Shown here one piece after another: positions 1 to 10,424 of a stretch of DNA of 64,000 nucleotides (within the stretch, counting starts at the first letter, position 1; every line of letters begins with the position of its first letter). A model generated the notes under the pieces. It was not told the DNA's origin and did no database searches. It worked only from the letters and a program-made list of their open reading frames with translations. This DNA comes from Maricaulis sp. (GTDB lineage: Bacteria; Pseudomonadota; Alphaproteobacteria; Caulobacterales; Maricaulaceae). The DNA is taken from positions 1 to 64,000 of the forward strand of contig NZ_JASBRQ010000078.1 in the NCBI RefSeq assembly GCF_030149425.1, read 5' to 3'. The translations under genes and the position numbers were made by a program.

Positions 1-389
1 TAGGCGCCCCAGGGGAAGGCCGCGATGGCGACTTCAACCTTGGCGGCCTTGCCGGGCATGACCCCGATCCCGCCATAGCCGAAGAAGGCGACCGGGCGCA
101 GATAGGCATCGCTGAGCCGGTTCGAGCGAACGACATGGCGACACGCCTCTTCCAGCTCCTCCTGGGTGTGGGGCAGGGGCATGCGATAGACCTTGGCGGA
201 ATCGAACAGGCGCCGGACATGGTCCTGCAGCCGGAAGATCTGCGGGCCCTGCGGCGTCTTGTAGGCGCGGATGCCTTCAAAGACCGAGGTGCCATAGTGC
301 AGGGCGTGGCTCAGGATATGGGTTTGCGCATCGTGCCAGTCGATCAACTCGCCATTGCGCCAGATGAAGTCAGTTTCCTGGATAGACAT
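1..389 (-). CDS. ilvE: Branched-chain amino acid aminotransferase, partial (N-terminal part)
   Basis: Translating the minus strand from the ATG at 387-389 gives an open frame of 129 codons that is still open at the window edge. It starts MSIQETDFIWRNGEL and contains HALHYGTSVFEGIRAY, the N-terminal signature of class IV PLP-dependent branched-chain aminotransferases. These enzymes carry out the last transamination to Leu, Ile and Val. The gene starts 9 bases after the leuA stop, so it is the last visible gene of the ilv/leu operon. The PLP lysine lies beyond the window. The family is certain; the symbol rests on the operon context. Confidence 0.9.
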   Translation of the reverse strand, partial: MSIQETDFIWRNGELIDWHDAQTHILSHALHYGTSVFEGIRAYKTPQGPQIFRLQDHVRRLFDSAKVYRMPLPHTQEELEEACRHVVRSNRLSDAYLRPVAFFGYGGIGVMPGKAAKVEVAIAAFPWGA

Positions 390-398
390 GATAAATCC

Positions 399-1957
<1,559 letters not shown>

Positions 1958-1976
<19 letters not shown>

Positions 1977-2248
1977 GATCGCTCTCCTGGAGGCATGGCG
2001 TGGCTGGCCATGTGGGCCGGCATCGGGGTGTAGACGTCCATGACGTCGAACAGGCGGGAAAGCTGGCGCGTGAGAACGTCCAGCGAGCGCTCGCCGCGTG
2101 GCGTGATACGGGCAGCGATATCGGTCACCCCGTCCTGTGCGGCGGTCTTGTCCAGGCTCTCGATAATGAAACCGCGGCGCTCGATATTGCTGAGCAGGCG
2201 CACAAGGGCACCCTCACGCTCGGCGAGTTGAATTCGAATATTGTGCAT
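1958..2248 (-). CDS. ilvM: Acetolactate synthase small subunit (IlvM-like)
   Basis: A 96-residue protein with a single ACT domain (start MHNIRIQLAEREGALVRLL, then NIERRGFIIESL). It is about the size of enterobacterial IlvM and much shorter than IlvN/IlvH of about 160 residues, so it is the short regulatory subunit type. It starts three bases after the ilvG stop behind a GGAGG ribosome site and overlaps leuA. It should bind and activate the large subunit encoded just upstream. The last 20 residues are poorly conserved and also encode the leuA start. Confidence 0.85.
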
Positions 2249-2251
2249 GGA

Positions 2252-3949
2252 TCAGTCCTCCATCATTTCTGCATTGGATTTGCCTGGCGGAACGAGCGGC
2301 CAGACGTTTTCGCGCGGATCGATCAGGCAGTGCGCCAGGATCGGTCCGGTGGCGTTGAGCAGTCGCTCGATGGCGCCGGGCACCTCGTCGCGACTGTGAA
2401 TGGTGAAAGCTTCGACGCCGAAGGACCGGGCAACCTCGGCAAAGTCCGGATTGTCGTAGAGATCGATCTCGGAAAAATTCTGGTCGAAGAAGTATTCCTG
2501 CCACTGCCGGACCAATCCCAGCGAGGCATTGTCCAGGAGCAGGATGCGCACCGGCACGCCATAACGCCGCGCGGTCGCCAGCTCCTGGATATTCATCATG
2601 ATCGACCCATCGCCGGTAACCGTGACGACCTTGGCGTCAGGACATTGCATCGCCGCACCGATACCGGCGGGCAGGCCATAGCCCATCGCACCCAACCCGG
2701 CGCTGGTCAGATGCGCTTCCGGGCGGGCAAAACGGCAATGCTGGGCCACCCACATCTGGTGCTGGCCGACATCGCAGGCAGCGATGAAATCATCGCCGGC
2801 CGCCTCGGAGAGCTGTTTCAACAAGGCTGGCGCGTAAACGCCATTACCCGGCGCGTCATAGTCGAAGGCATGCTCGGCGGCCCAGCCGCGGCAGGTCCCG
2901 CGCCAGTCATCGATCTCGAGATAGCCCGGTTCGATGCGTTGCAGGGCGTCGCTGATATCTCCGGCTATAGCCGCATCGACATGGCGCAGCTTGCCAATCT
3001 CGGCCGGGTCGCCATCAATGTGGATGATGCGGGCATCGGGAGCGAAACTGTCTGGACGGCCGGTGGCCCGGTCATCGAAACGGGCGCCGACACACATCAG
3101 CAGATCGCTGCCCTGCACCGCCATATTGGCGGCGCGCGTGCCGTGCATGCCCAGCATGCCGAGATAGTTTTCCGCATCGGGATGGGCACAGCCAATCCCT
3201 TTCAGCGTTGCCACCGCGACAATGCCGGTCCGGTCCATAAAGTCGCGCAGAGCATCGACCGCTCCGCCCAGGGCGACGCCGCCGCCGATATAGAGGACCG
3301 GCCGTTTCGCCTGGGCCAGCAAGGCCGCCGCTGCATCTACCGGGGGATGAGATGCAGACGGCGGCCCGGCCTCCTGCCGAGGCCCTGAGAGAGGGAGGGA
3401 TGTAGCCTCGGCCTGTAAGACGTCTTTGGGCAGATCCACCAGAACCGGCCCGGGACGGCCGCTTTCGGCGATATGGAAGGCTTCGCGCAGCAGCTCGGGA
3501 ATACGCGCGGGATCGCGGATGATGATGGAGTGTTTGACGACCGGCATGGACATGCCGAAGACATCGACCTCCTGGAAGGCGTCTGTGCCCATCAGTCCGG
3601 ACGGAACCTGGCCGGTCAGCACCACCATCGGGACTGAGTCCAAAAAAGCGTTGGCGATACCGGTCAGGAGGTTGGTCGCACCCGGCCCGGAGGTCGCCAA
3701 GCAGACGCCGGCCTTGCCGGTCAGGCGAGCCTGGGCATCGGCGGCAAAGCTCGCCGCCTGCTCATGGCGCACCAGGATGTGTTCCAGCTTGGAACCGGTC
3801 AGGGCGTCATACACCGGCATGATCGCCCCGCCGGGATAACCATAGATGCGGTGGACGCCGATCTCCTCGAGCGTCCGTACGACCCAGCGCGCCCCGGTCA
3901 TGGGGGGACAGGTTTCCGCGGCGGGCTGGGTCGCAGGCAGGGCGTTCAT
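2252..3949 (-). CDS. ilvG: Acetolactate synthase large subunit
   Basis: A 565-residue ThDP-dependent enzyme that joins two pyruvates, or pyruvate and 2-ketobutyrate, in the shared Val/Leu/Ile pathway. The N-terminal ThDP-binding domain carries GYPGGAIMPVYDAL at 37-50 and the catalytic Glu63 (RHEQAASFAADAQAR). The C-terminal domain has the GDGSIMMNIQELATA diphosphate-binding motif and LLDNASLGLVRQWQ, typical of acetolactate synthases. Pairing with a short ACT subunit supports the ilvG rather than ilvB/ilvI naming. It starts 21 bases after the ilvC stop. Confidence 0.93.
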   Translation of the reverse strand: MNALPATQPAAETCPPMTGARWVVRTLEEIGVHRIYGYPGGAIMPVYDALTGSKLEHILVRHEQAASFAADAQARLTGKAGVCLATSGPGATNLLTGIANAFLDSVPMVVLTGQVPSGLMGTDAFQEVDVFGMSMPVVKHSIIIRDPARIPELLREAFHIAESGRPGPVLVDLPKDVLQAEATSLPLSGPRQEAGPPSASHPPVDAAAALLAQAKRPVLYIGGGVALGGAVDALRDFMDRTGIVAVATLKGIGCAHPDAENYLGMLGMHGTRAANMAVQGSDLLMCVGARFDDRATGRPDSFAPDARIIHIDGDPAEIGKLRHVDAAIAGDISDALQRIEPGYLEIDDWRGTCRGWAAEHAFDYDAPGNGVYAPALLKQLSEAAGDDFIAACDVGQHQMWVAQHCRFARPEAHLTSAGLGAMGYGLPAGIGAAMQCPDAKVVTVTGDGSIMMNIQELATARRYGVPVRILLLDNASLGLVRQWQEYFFDQNFSEIDLYDNPDFAEVARSFGVEAFTIHSRDEVPGAIERLLNATGPILAHCLIDPRENVWPLVPPGKSNAEMMED

Positions 3950-3969
3950 CTTACTCGTCCTTCTCGCGC

Positions 3970-4998
3970 TCAGGCATTGGCGCCCGGCTGCAGCCAGGGC
4001 ATGTCGGCGCGCAGGGCGGCGCCGGTTTTCTCGATCGGGTGGTCCAGGTCCTTGCGCAGCAGGGCCGTGTATTGCGGCTTGCCGGCCTGGTTCTCGGTGA
4101 TCCAGTCGCGGGCGAAGGTGCCGTCCTGGATATCCTTCAACACCTCGCGCATGCGCGCCCGGGTCTCGTCATTGATGACACGCGGACCGGAACGCAGATC
4201 GCCGTAGATGGCGGTCTCGGAGATGAATTCATGCATCTTCTCCAGCCCGCCCTCATACAGGAGGTCCACAATCAGCTTGAGTTCGTGCAGGCATTCGAAA
4301 TAGGCGACCTCAGGCTGATACCCGGCCTCGGTCAGGGTCTCGTAACCGGCCAGGACGAGCTCGGTCGCGCCACCGCACAACACCGCCTGCTCACCGAACA
4401 GGTCGGTCTCGGTCTCCTCGGCGAAACTGGTCTCGATGACCCCGGCCGATGCACCACCGATACAGGCGGTGTAGGCCAGCGCCCGCTGACGCGCTTCGCC
4501 GGTGGCATCCTGGTGCACGGCAAACAGGCAGGGCACACCGCGGCCGCGCTCATATTCCCGCCGCACGAGATCGCCCGGCCCCTTCGGCGCGACGAGGACG
4601 ATATCGACATTGTCCGGGGCGTTGACCCGGCCGAAATGGACCGAGAAGCCATGCGCGAAGAGGACGGCATCGCCAGCGCTCAGATTGGGCGCAACATCTT
4701 CGCGGAAGACCGCTTCATGGCTCATATCCGGCGTCAGGATGGCGATCAGCGACGCGGTCCGGCTGGCTTCGGCCGGCGAAGCCGTCTTCAGGCCATCCGC
4801 CTGGGCCCGGGCCTCGCCCTTGCCGCCGGGACGCACGCCGACGATGACATCGCAGCCGCTCTCCTTGAGGTTCATGGCGTGGGCACGGCCCTGGCTGCCA
4901 TAGCCGATCACGGCAACCGGTCTGGCTTTGAACGGGGCCGTATCGACCTCGAAGGCGCTGCGGCGCGGGGCCGGCGTGGGCGCGGTTTCTGCGGTCAT
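3970..4998 (-). CDS. ilvC: Ketol-acid reductoisomerase (NADP-dependent, class I)
   Basis: Converts acetolactate or acetohydroxybutyrate to the dihydroxy acid. I use the ATG at 4996-4998, which gives 342 residues, the class I length. It follows an AGGAG ribosome site and overlaps the ilvD stop in an ATGA. An in-frame start at 5160 would add 54 residues that overlap ilvD and do not resemble the family. Residues 30-37 form the Rossmann motif IGYGSQG. VAPKGPG and the metal-binding helix [17 protein letters not shown] are in place. Position between ilvD and ilvG fits the pathway. Confidence 0.95.
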   Translation of the reverse strand: MTAETAPTPAPRRSAFEVDTAPFKARPVAVIGYGSQGRAHAMNLKESGCDVIVGVRPGGKGEARAQADGLKTASPAEASRTASLIAILTPDMSHEAVFREDVAPNLSAGDAVLFAHGFSVHFGRVNAPDNVDIVLVAPKGPGDLVRREYERGRGVPCLFAVHQDATGEARQRALAYTACIGGASAGVIETSFAEETETDLFGEQAVLCGGATELVLAGYETLTEAGYQPEVAYFECLHELKLIVDLLYEGGLEKMHEFISETAIYGDLRSGPRVINDETRARMREVLKDIQDGTFARDWITENQAGKPQYTALLRKDLDHPIEKTGAALRADMPWLQPGANA

Positions 4999-6728
4999 GC
5001 GTAAATCTCCTGGGAATTGGTATCCGGCTCGGATGCGTCCGGGTGTGGTGTGGATTGAGTTGGTGGCTGGCAGGTCACCGCGCCTTGGGCAGCGGAGGCG
5101 ACCAGGCGGGCATATTTGGCGAACACGCCGCCCATCGGATTGGGCGCTGGCGGGGTCCATCCGGCGCGGCGTTCGGCCAGGTCAGCCTCGGTATCGATGC
5201 GGCGTGCGGCGACATCGATCATGATGCGGTCACCGTCGCGGATCAGGCCGATCGGCCCGCCGGCCGTCGCTTCGGGGCTGACATGGCCGATGACAAAGCC
5301 GGTCGATGCGCCGGAGAAGCGGCCATCGGTGATCAGGGCGACATCCTCGCCCAGCCCCTGACCGACCAGCGCCGCAGTGACGCCGAGCATTTCGCGCATG
5401 CCGGGACCACCCTGCGGCCCCTCATTGCGGATGATGACAACATCACCGGCCTTGATCTGATTGGTTTCAACAGCCGCGAAGGCGTCCTCCTCGCGCTCAA
5501 AGACACGGGCCGTCCCGTCGAACCGCGTGCGCGAATGCCCGGACAGTTTCAGCACCGCCCCGTCAGGTGCCAGATCGCCATTCAGCACCCGGAAACCACC
5601 ATCGGGTTTCACCGGGTCAGCGACCGTTTTGATGACGCGCTGACCGCGGGATTCCTCTGCTGCGGCGCATTCCTCGAACAGGCTGTGCCCGGTGACGGTC
5701 GGGGTATCTTCGATCCGACCGGCCTGCATCAGCCGCTGGCCAAACAGCCGCGTGCCGCCGGCCAGGAACATGTGGTGCGCCAGGAAACGCCCGCCCGGCT
5801 TCAGGTCGGTGATCACCGGGGTCTCGCAGGCGACCTCGTCGAACGTGCTGATCGAGAAGGGAATGCCCGCTTCCGCGGCAATGGCGGCGACATGCAGGAC
5901 CGCATTGGTCGAGCCGCCGCTGGCGGAGGCGGCGATGGCGGCATTGCGCAACGATGCCGGCGTGATGAACTGACGCGGCGAAGTCTTGTTCCGGGCCAGC
6001 TCGACAGCGAGATAACCGCAACGCGCAGCGGCCGCCGGTTTTTCCGGATGCGGCGCCGGGATGTCATTCACCCCCATCGGCGACAGCCCCAGAAACGACA
6101 GGATCATGGCCATGGTATTGGCGGTAAACTGCCCCCCGCAGGCGCCGGCACCGGGACAGGCCGCCTTTTCCACTTCTGCCAGCTCGGCATCGCTCATCTC
6201 GCCGCAGGCATGTGCGCCAACCGCCTCGAACACATCCTGGATCGACAATTCCTTGTCACCCTTGCGTCCCGGCATGATCGTGCCGCCGTACAGAATGCAT
6301 CCGGGCACATCCATGCGCGCCAGGGCCATGGCGGCAGCCGGGATGGTCTTGTCGCAACCGACCAGGATCATCACCCCGTCGAGGCTGTGACCGCGGACCG
6401 CGAGCTCGATGGAATCGGCGATCACCTCACGCGAGATCAATGAGGCGCGCATGCCTTCCGTGCCCATGGAAATGCCGTCCGAGACGACAACCGTATTGAA
6501 ATCGACCGGCACACCGCCGGCCTCGCGGATCGCCTCGCGCGCCGGATCGGCCAGGGCCTGCAGGTGCATGTTGCAGGGCGTGACCGTGGTCCAAGTGTTG
6601 ATCAGCCCGATCATGGGCTTGTCGAAATCCTCGTCGGCCATGCCGGTGGCGCGCAACATGGCGCGCGCCGGCGCACGGGCGGCGCCGCGGGTTATCGTGT
6701 CAGAGGATTTTGCGTTCGGCTTGGGCAT
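4995..6728 (-). CDS. ilvD: Dihydroxy-acid dehydratase
   Basis: A 577-residue Fe-S dehydratase giving the 2-keto acids of valine and isoleucine. Three Cys regions match the family: [29 protein letters not shown], and a Cys in the N-terminal [28 protein letters not shown] is also typical. It is the first structural gene of the operon, starting about 22 bases after the attenuator hairpin. The ATG is preceded by a modest GACGGAAAA ribosome site. The stop overlaps the ilvC start by 4 bases. Confidence 0.95.
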   Translation of the reverse strand: MPKPNAKSSDTITRGAARAPARAMLRATGMADEDFDKPMIGLINTWTTVTPCNMHLQALADPAREAIREAGGVPVDFNTVVVSDGISMGTEGMRASLISREVIADSIELAVRGHSLDGVMILVGCDKTIPAAAMALARMDVPGCILYGGTIMPGRKGDKELSIQDVFEAVGAHACGEMSDAELAEVEKAACPGAGACGGQFTANTMAMILSFLGLSPMGVNDIPAPHPEKPAAAARCGYLAVELARNKTSPRQFITPASLRNAAIAASASGGSTNAVLHVAAIAAEAGIPFSISTFDEVACETPVITDLKPGGRFLAHHMFLAGGTRLFGQRLMQAGRIEDTPTVTGHSLFEECAAAEESRGQRVIKTVADPVKPDGGFRVLNGDLAPDGAVLKLSGHSRTRFDGTARVFEREEDAFAAVETNQIKAGDVVIIRNEGPQGGPGMREMLGVTAALVGQGLGEDVALITDGRFSGASTGFVIGHVSPEATAGGPIGLIRDGDRIMIDVAARRIDTEADLAERRAGWTPPAPNPMGGVFAKYARLVASAAQGAVTCQPPTQSTPHPDASEPDTNSQEIYA

Positions 6729-6750
6729 CGGTTTTCCGTCGGCAAAACGA

Positions 6751-6782
6751 AAAACCCCGCTCCTTTTCGGGAGCGGGGTTTT
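6751..6782 (-). terminator. Attenuator (intrinsic terminator) of the ilv operon
   Basis: A perfect 13-bp stem (arms 6751-6763 and 6770-6782, GC-rich core CCCCGCTCC/GGAGCGGGG) with a 6-base loop. On the minus strand it is followed by a run of T. It lies between the leader peptide stop (6807) and the ilvD start (6728), so it is the 3:4 terminator of a classic amino acid attenuator. Bases 6768-6776 can instead pair with 6827-6835 inside the leader peptide gene, giving a 9-bp antiterminator. Confidence 0.9.
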
Positions 6783-6806
6783 CTCGGTCTGCCTGAGTAA
6801 GTGTGT

Positions 6807-6950
6807 CTACAAGGCAGGCGCGGTCACCGCTCCCGGTATGGAGGCGATAATAAGTACAAGTACGAGAAGAGTGAGGCCGAGCGCGCGCACGTCGACACCC
6901 GTCCGGGTGACGGCCAGAGCAACTGGCTTTTTACGCGTGTGGATCGACAT
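6807..6950 (-). CDS. ilvL: ilv operon leader peptide
   Basis: A 47-codon frame beginning MSIHTRKKPVALAV. Its C-terminal half holds the run LGLTLLVLVLIIASIPG, so Leu, Val and Ile are the controlling codons (CTC, CTT, GTA, ATT, ATC, ATA). GTA and ATA are probably uncommon codons in such a GC-rich genome, so they should sense charged tRNA well. It ends about 25 bases before the terminator hairpin. Leader peptides of this composition precede ilv operons in other proteobacteria. The exact start is uncertain because the ribosome site is weak (GAAGAGG about 11 bases upstream). Confidence 0.8.
   Translation of the reverse strand: MSIHTRKKPVALAVTRTGVDVRALGLTLLVLVLIIASIPGAVTAPAL
6827..6835 (-). promoter_or_regulatory. 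Antiterminator half-site inside the ilv leader
   Basis: On the transcript these bases read CGGGAGCGG. They are exactly complementary to CCGCTCCCG in the 5' arm and loop of the terminator hairpin (6768-6776). They overlap the last third of the leader peptide gene, just 3' of the Leu/Val/Ile codons. Ribosome position would therefore decide whether this strand is free to break the terminator. The pairing is read from the sequence; the regulatory role is inferred from known attenuators. Confidence 0.65.
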
Positions 6951-7269
6951 GACTTGCCGGGGCCTCTTCAATGTTGCGGCGCAGCGTGAAACCTGCGCAC
7001 GCGAAATGCAAGAATATTTTTTCGTGGATCGCATTTCGGCGCAACAAAGCTAACCCTGAGCAGAACTAAGACCATGAATGCGCAAGAATTTACCCCTAGG
7101 GAAAATATCAAAGAGGCCCGGCTTTCACGGCTCTGGGATTCACCTGACGCGCTAGGCAGGCCGGACACCCGCTCGCTCGCCAGGCGAGTTTGCCGATTCG
7201 GCGCGACTGATTGTCAGCCAGCATACCGGCCGCTAGCGTGATCCATCATAGGGAAAAAGGGGCAGGCTG
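6951..7269. other. Divergent intergenic region between ilv leader and DUF917 gene
   Basis: About 320 bases without a credible gene. It must hold the ilv promoter (minus strand) and that of the DUF917 gene. A plausible sigma70-like pair on the plus strand is TTGTCA at 7211-7216 and TAGCGT at 7234-7239, with a 17-base spacer. Short palindromes occur at 7176-7188 (CTCGCC-A-GGCGAG) and 7192-7202 (GCCGA-T-TCGGC). I could not identify a convincing ilv promoter. Confidence 0.35.
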
Positions 7270-8526
7270 ATGATTGGCAAGATGACACTGGGACGGCGGC
7301 AATTTCTTTCCGGAGCGGCGATCAGCCTGGGCTCGATAGCCACCGCCGCCTGCTCGCAAGCGCCCGCCCCAGCGGCTCCGGGACCTGCACCAGCGCCAAA
7401 TACGGGCCGCACCCTGTCGCCGGCGGACCTTGAAGACTCGCTGACCGGCTGCAGCTATCTCGGTTGTGGCGGTGGTGGCTCTCTTGCCGAAGCCCGCGAG
7501 CTGATCCGGGCCGATCTGGCGGCCGGACATGATTTCAGCCTGCTTGACGTAGAGGCGCTGGACGATGACGACCGGGTAGCCTGCCCTTACGCGCTGGCCA
7601 GTCTGGCCCCACTCAGCGCCGAGTTCGAACAGCGCCTGGCGGCTCTGGACGGGCGCATCGAGATGCCGGTTCTCAATGCTTTCTCACTGCTTGAACGCCA
7701 TCTGGAGACCCGGTTTTCCGGTGTGATCCTGGGTGAAATGGGCCCGCTCAGCATGGCTGAAGGCCTCTCCATCGCAGCACGCCTTGGCGTCCCTGCGCTC
7801 GATGCCGATACGGTTGGCCGCGCCACGCCGGAGATCAACCAACATTCCGTCCGGGTTGCCGGGCATTCGCTCATTCCCGCCGCTGCCGTCACACCCTTTG
7901 GCGATGAAATCGTCCTCACAGGACTGCTCGACACATCCCGGCAGGAAGACGTATTCCGCGCCCTGACTGTGGTCAGCGGCCTGGTCGGCGTTGCCGATGC
8001 GCCGATCACCGGAGCCGTGGCCAAGTCCGACGGCGTCCTGATCAAGAACAGTTTCAGCCTGGCCATGCGAATTGGCGCCGCCGTGCGCGAAGCCAAATCA
8101 GCAGGAACAGACCCGATTGAAGCGGCCCGGCTGGCCGGCGACGGATACCGCCTCTTCACCGGTCGCGTTGGCCCGTTCGACTGGGCTGACCGCGACGGTT
8201 TCCTGGCCGGCCATGTCGACATCGAGGGCGATGGAGCTTTCACAGGCCAAACCATGCGGCTGGACTATAAGAACGAGCACCTGGTCGCCCGTATCGGCAA
8301 TGACACCGTCGCCACCTGCCCTGACCTGATCACTTTGGTGGACCGGGCCAGCGCGGAAGGGGTCAACAATCCCGACTTCGTCGCCGGACAGGCCGTCGAA
8401 GTGCTCGGCTTCAAGTGTGACCCGGTCTGGCGCAGCGAGGCAGGCCTGGCCGTCTTTTCGCCGCGCTATTTCGGCTATGACGTGGACTACATTCCGATCG
8501 AAAGCCGGATGGCCCGGCGCCGGTAA
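7270..8526 (+). CDS. DUF917 family protein with Tat/lipoprotein signal
   Basis: A 418-residue protein of the DUF917 family, related to hydantoinase-like proteins and S-methyl-thiohydantoin desulfurase. GCSYLGCGGGGSLAEAREL near residue 58 and the C-terminal VLGFKCDPVWRS support the family. The N-terminus is unusual: GRRQFLSGAAISLG is a twin-arginine signal, and TAAC at about residue 27 is a lipobox, followed by an Ala/Pro-rich linker. Known relatives are cytoplasmic, so this copy seems to be folded, exported and lipid-anchored. It stands alone on the plus strand. The substrate is unknown. Confidence 0.75.
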   Translation: MIGKMTLGRRQFLSGAAISLGSIATAACSQAPAPAAPGPAPAPNTGRTLSPADLEDSLTGCSYLGCGGGGSLAEARELIRADLAAGHDFSLLDVEALDDDDRVACPYALASLAPLSAEFEQRLAALDGRIEMPVLNAFSLLERHLETRFSGVILGEMGPLSMAEGLSIAARLGVPALDADTVGRATPEINQHSVRVAGHSLIPAAAVTPFGDEIVLTGLLDTSRQEDVFRALTVVSGLVGVADAPITGAVAKSDGVLIKNSFSLAMRIGAAVREAKSAGTDPIEAARLAGDGYRLFTGRVGPFDWADRDGFLAGHVDIEGDGAFTGQTMRLDYKNEHLVARIGNDTVATCPDLITLVDRASAEGVNNPDFVAGQAVEVLGFKCDPVWRSEAGLAVFSPRYFGYDVDYIPIESRMARRR

Positions 8527-8703
8527 GCCGGGTCAGCGTGAGAACGGCCAGCACGGAATTCCCGCACCGGGCGCATGACCACCACAACACAATGCTTGAA
8601 TGCACATCCTGAAGGCGTATAGTTGCCCACACATCTACTTGGGTTGCGCGCCAACCTGTCCATTTTGCAGAACTGGCGCGCGTGCAACCAAGAGGGCATG
8701 CGC

Positions 8704-9489
8704 ATGACTGAGCCGAAGCGCCGCGAACTGAGCATCATCCTTCCCCGCTACCAGGAGGATTATGCTGTAATTGAGCGCTCCCTGCGCCGGATCGAGGCCT
8801 TGTTCAATCGGGAAACCTGCGAAGTTCTGGTCGTCAATGATGGCGGATCAGCCGGAGATATCGCGCGCGCACGACAAGTCTTTCCCGACGTCACCTTTCT
8901 CGAGAACGGGCGCAATTTCGGCAAGGGCAAGAGCATTGCCAATGGCGTCGACCGGGCCAGTGGGGATTTTGTTTTCTACTCCGATATAGATCTTCCAGCC
9001 GATCTCGATGGCCTACCCCAGCTGATCCAGCAAATGAAACGGGACCGCCACGAAATGGCGATTGGTACGCGACGCAAGCGTGGCACGCTCAAGTCGAACC
9101 CCTACCGGGCGGCAACGAGCAAGGCCTTCCTGTTTCTCTTCAACACCCTGATCGCGAGCGATGTGAAGGACAGCCAATGCCCGTTCAAACTGATGGAACG
9201 GGGCTATGCGAAATTCCTGTTCCAGCGCATGTCTTCAACCCGCTATGCCTTTGACGCCGAACTGATCCACATGGCCAAGCTGCAGGGCCAATCCATCCTG
9301 CAGGTCGATATACCCTGGTCCGACACACGGGCCCCCTGGGGACTTGCAAAAACGTCAGCCGTGTTCGGCGAAATGCTAGCCGACCTTGTACGTATCCGGC
9401 TCTACTGGCTGAGCCGGCGCGGATTGCTGCAGCGCCGCACGCAGACGTCCGGCCAATTGCCGAGCCTGGCCCAGCGCAGCCCCGGCTAG
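8704..9489 (+). CDS. Family 2 glycosyltransferase (polyprenyl-phosphate glycosyltransferase-like)
   Basis: A 261-residue GT2 enzyme. ELSIILPRYQED opens the GT-A fold, and YSDIDLPADL holds the metal-binding D-x-D motif at about residue 97. The pattern resembles dolichyl/undecaprenyl-phosphate mannosyl- or glucosyltransferases (DPM1/Alg5 type), but there is no C-terminal membrane domain. I chose the ATG at 8704 because AGAGGG at 8691-8696 sits 7 bases upstream; an ATG at 8698 is the alternative. It converges on the PhyH gene with a 4-base overlap. Donor and acceptor cannot be predicted. Confidence 0.8.
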   Translation: MTEPKRRELSIILPRYQEDYAVIERSLRRIEALFNRETCEVLVVNDGGSAGDIARARQVFPDVTFLENGRNFGKGKSIANGVDRASGDFVFYSDIDLPADLDGLPQLIQQMKRDRHEMAIGTRRKRGTLKSNPYRAATSKAFLFLFNTLIASDVKDSQCPFKLMERGYAKFLFQRMSSTRYAFDAELIHMAKLQGQSILQVDIPWSDTRAPWGLAKTSAVFGEMLADLVRIRLYWLSRRGLLQRRTQTSGQLPSLAQRSPG

Positions 9490-10319
9490 GGCATACCGAC
9501 AAGGCGCCGGCCCAGCTCTGTCAGGTGACAGTTGAACGTGATCTCGCGCGCATCGGGCGGTAATTGCGTCCCGCCCGGCGCAACCGGTGCTACGCCCCGC
9601 AAAATAGCCTCGAGTTGCTGGGCCTGAACAGCCGCCGGAATTTGGTTGGCCGGCTTCATGGTGATGTATTGCGCCAGACGTGGCCGGTCCGATCGATTGG
9701 GCGTATTGCCGTGCGGCAAGGCTGAATGCCAGATCAGGAAATCACCGGCTTTCAAAGGTACAAACTCGATTTCCATACCGCTGACATCGGGAAAACGCGT
9801 GGCATATCCCTCCGGCTGCGTATCAAGCCAGGCCTCGATCCGGCGATGGAACCCGGGGACACACTGGAAGCCGCCTTCCCCCGGCCCGCTATCGCTGAGA
9901 GCCAGAAGCCCCTGCAGGACAAAGGGTACAGGCCGCCGGGCCACATCGATGTCCCAATGAATGAACCCATCATAGGGCCAGTCCGCACGCACCGGCGGGT
10001 TCATATTGACCCGGTCGATACTCACACGCAGATCCTCGTCGCCGTATAGATCGCGAAAGGCAGCATAAAGCAGGGGCAATTGCCGGCAGCGCCAGAGCGG
10101 GGCGTCATGATAGATCGGGATCATGCCGCGTTGGTCAATCCCGGTCAGCGCCCGCAAACTCTCGTCATACCAGTCAGACGGATGGTCCGGGCGCATCCCC
10201 AGCGCCTGCCAGATCGTATCGCGGACCTCGGAGATGAGCCCCGGATCCGCTGCGCCTTCAAGAACGAGATAACCCTTCTCATCCCAGCTGCGCGCCTGTT
10301 TCGCATCAAAGCCCCGCAA
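9486..10319 (-). CDS. Phytanoyl-CoA dioxygenase (PhyH) family protein
   Basis: A 277-residue Fe(II)/2-oxoglutarate dioxygenase. The HxD iron ligands are in GFIHWDID at about residue 120. The distal His is probably in IWHSALPHGNTPN, and RPRLAQY supplies the Arg for 2-oxoglutarate. The start appears to be TTG at 10317-10319, supported by a strong GGGAGG/GGAGG ribosome site just upstream; there is no nearby ATG. It is the last gene on this strand after the aldo/keto reductase, with a gap of 105 bases, so it may have its own promoter. Substrate unknown. Confidence 0.8.
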   Translation of the reverse strand: MRGFDAKQARSWDEKGYLVLEGAADPGLISEVRDTIWQALGMRPDHPSDWYDESLRALTGIDQRGMIPIYHDAPLWRCRQLPLLYAAFRDLYGDEDLRVSIDRVNMNPPVRADWPYDGFIHWDIDVARRPVPFVLQGLLALSDSGPGEGGFQCVPGFHRRIEAWLDTQPEGYATRFPDVSGMEIEFVPLKAGDFLIWHSALPHGNTPNRSDRPRLAQYITMKPANQIPAAVQAQQLEAILRGVAPVAPGGTQLPPDAREITFNCHLTELGRRLVGMP

Positions 10320-10424
10320 GGTCCTCCACCTCCCGCTCTCCGGTTACGCACCAAGCTGACAACCAAAGATCGCATCTTGCGACCTGTATAACAAGGGCTG
10401 GCAATTCACCGCGCGGCGGCGGAA

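Noticed and set aside
2000-3388. A 462-codon open frame on the plus strand opposite ilvG
   Set aside because: It lies wholly antisense to a gene with strong family motifs and has no recognisable domain or ribosome site. Long antisense frames are expected at this GC content.
3970-5160. A longer ilvC starting at 5160
   Set aside because: The extra 54 residues overlap ilvD and are unlike the family; the ATG at 4998 has an AGGAG site and ATGA coupling.
5043-6443. A 466-codon plus-strand frame opposite ilvD
   Set aside because: Antisense shadow of a well-supported gene; the translation has no family motifs.
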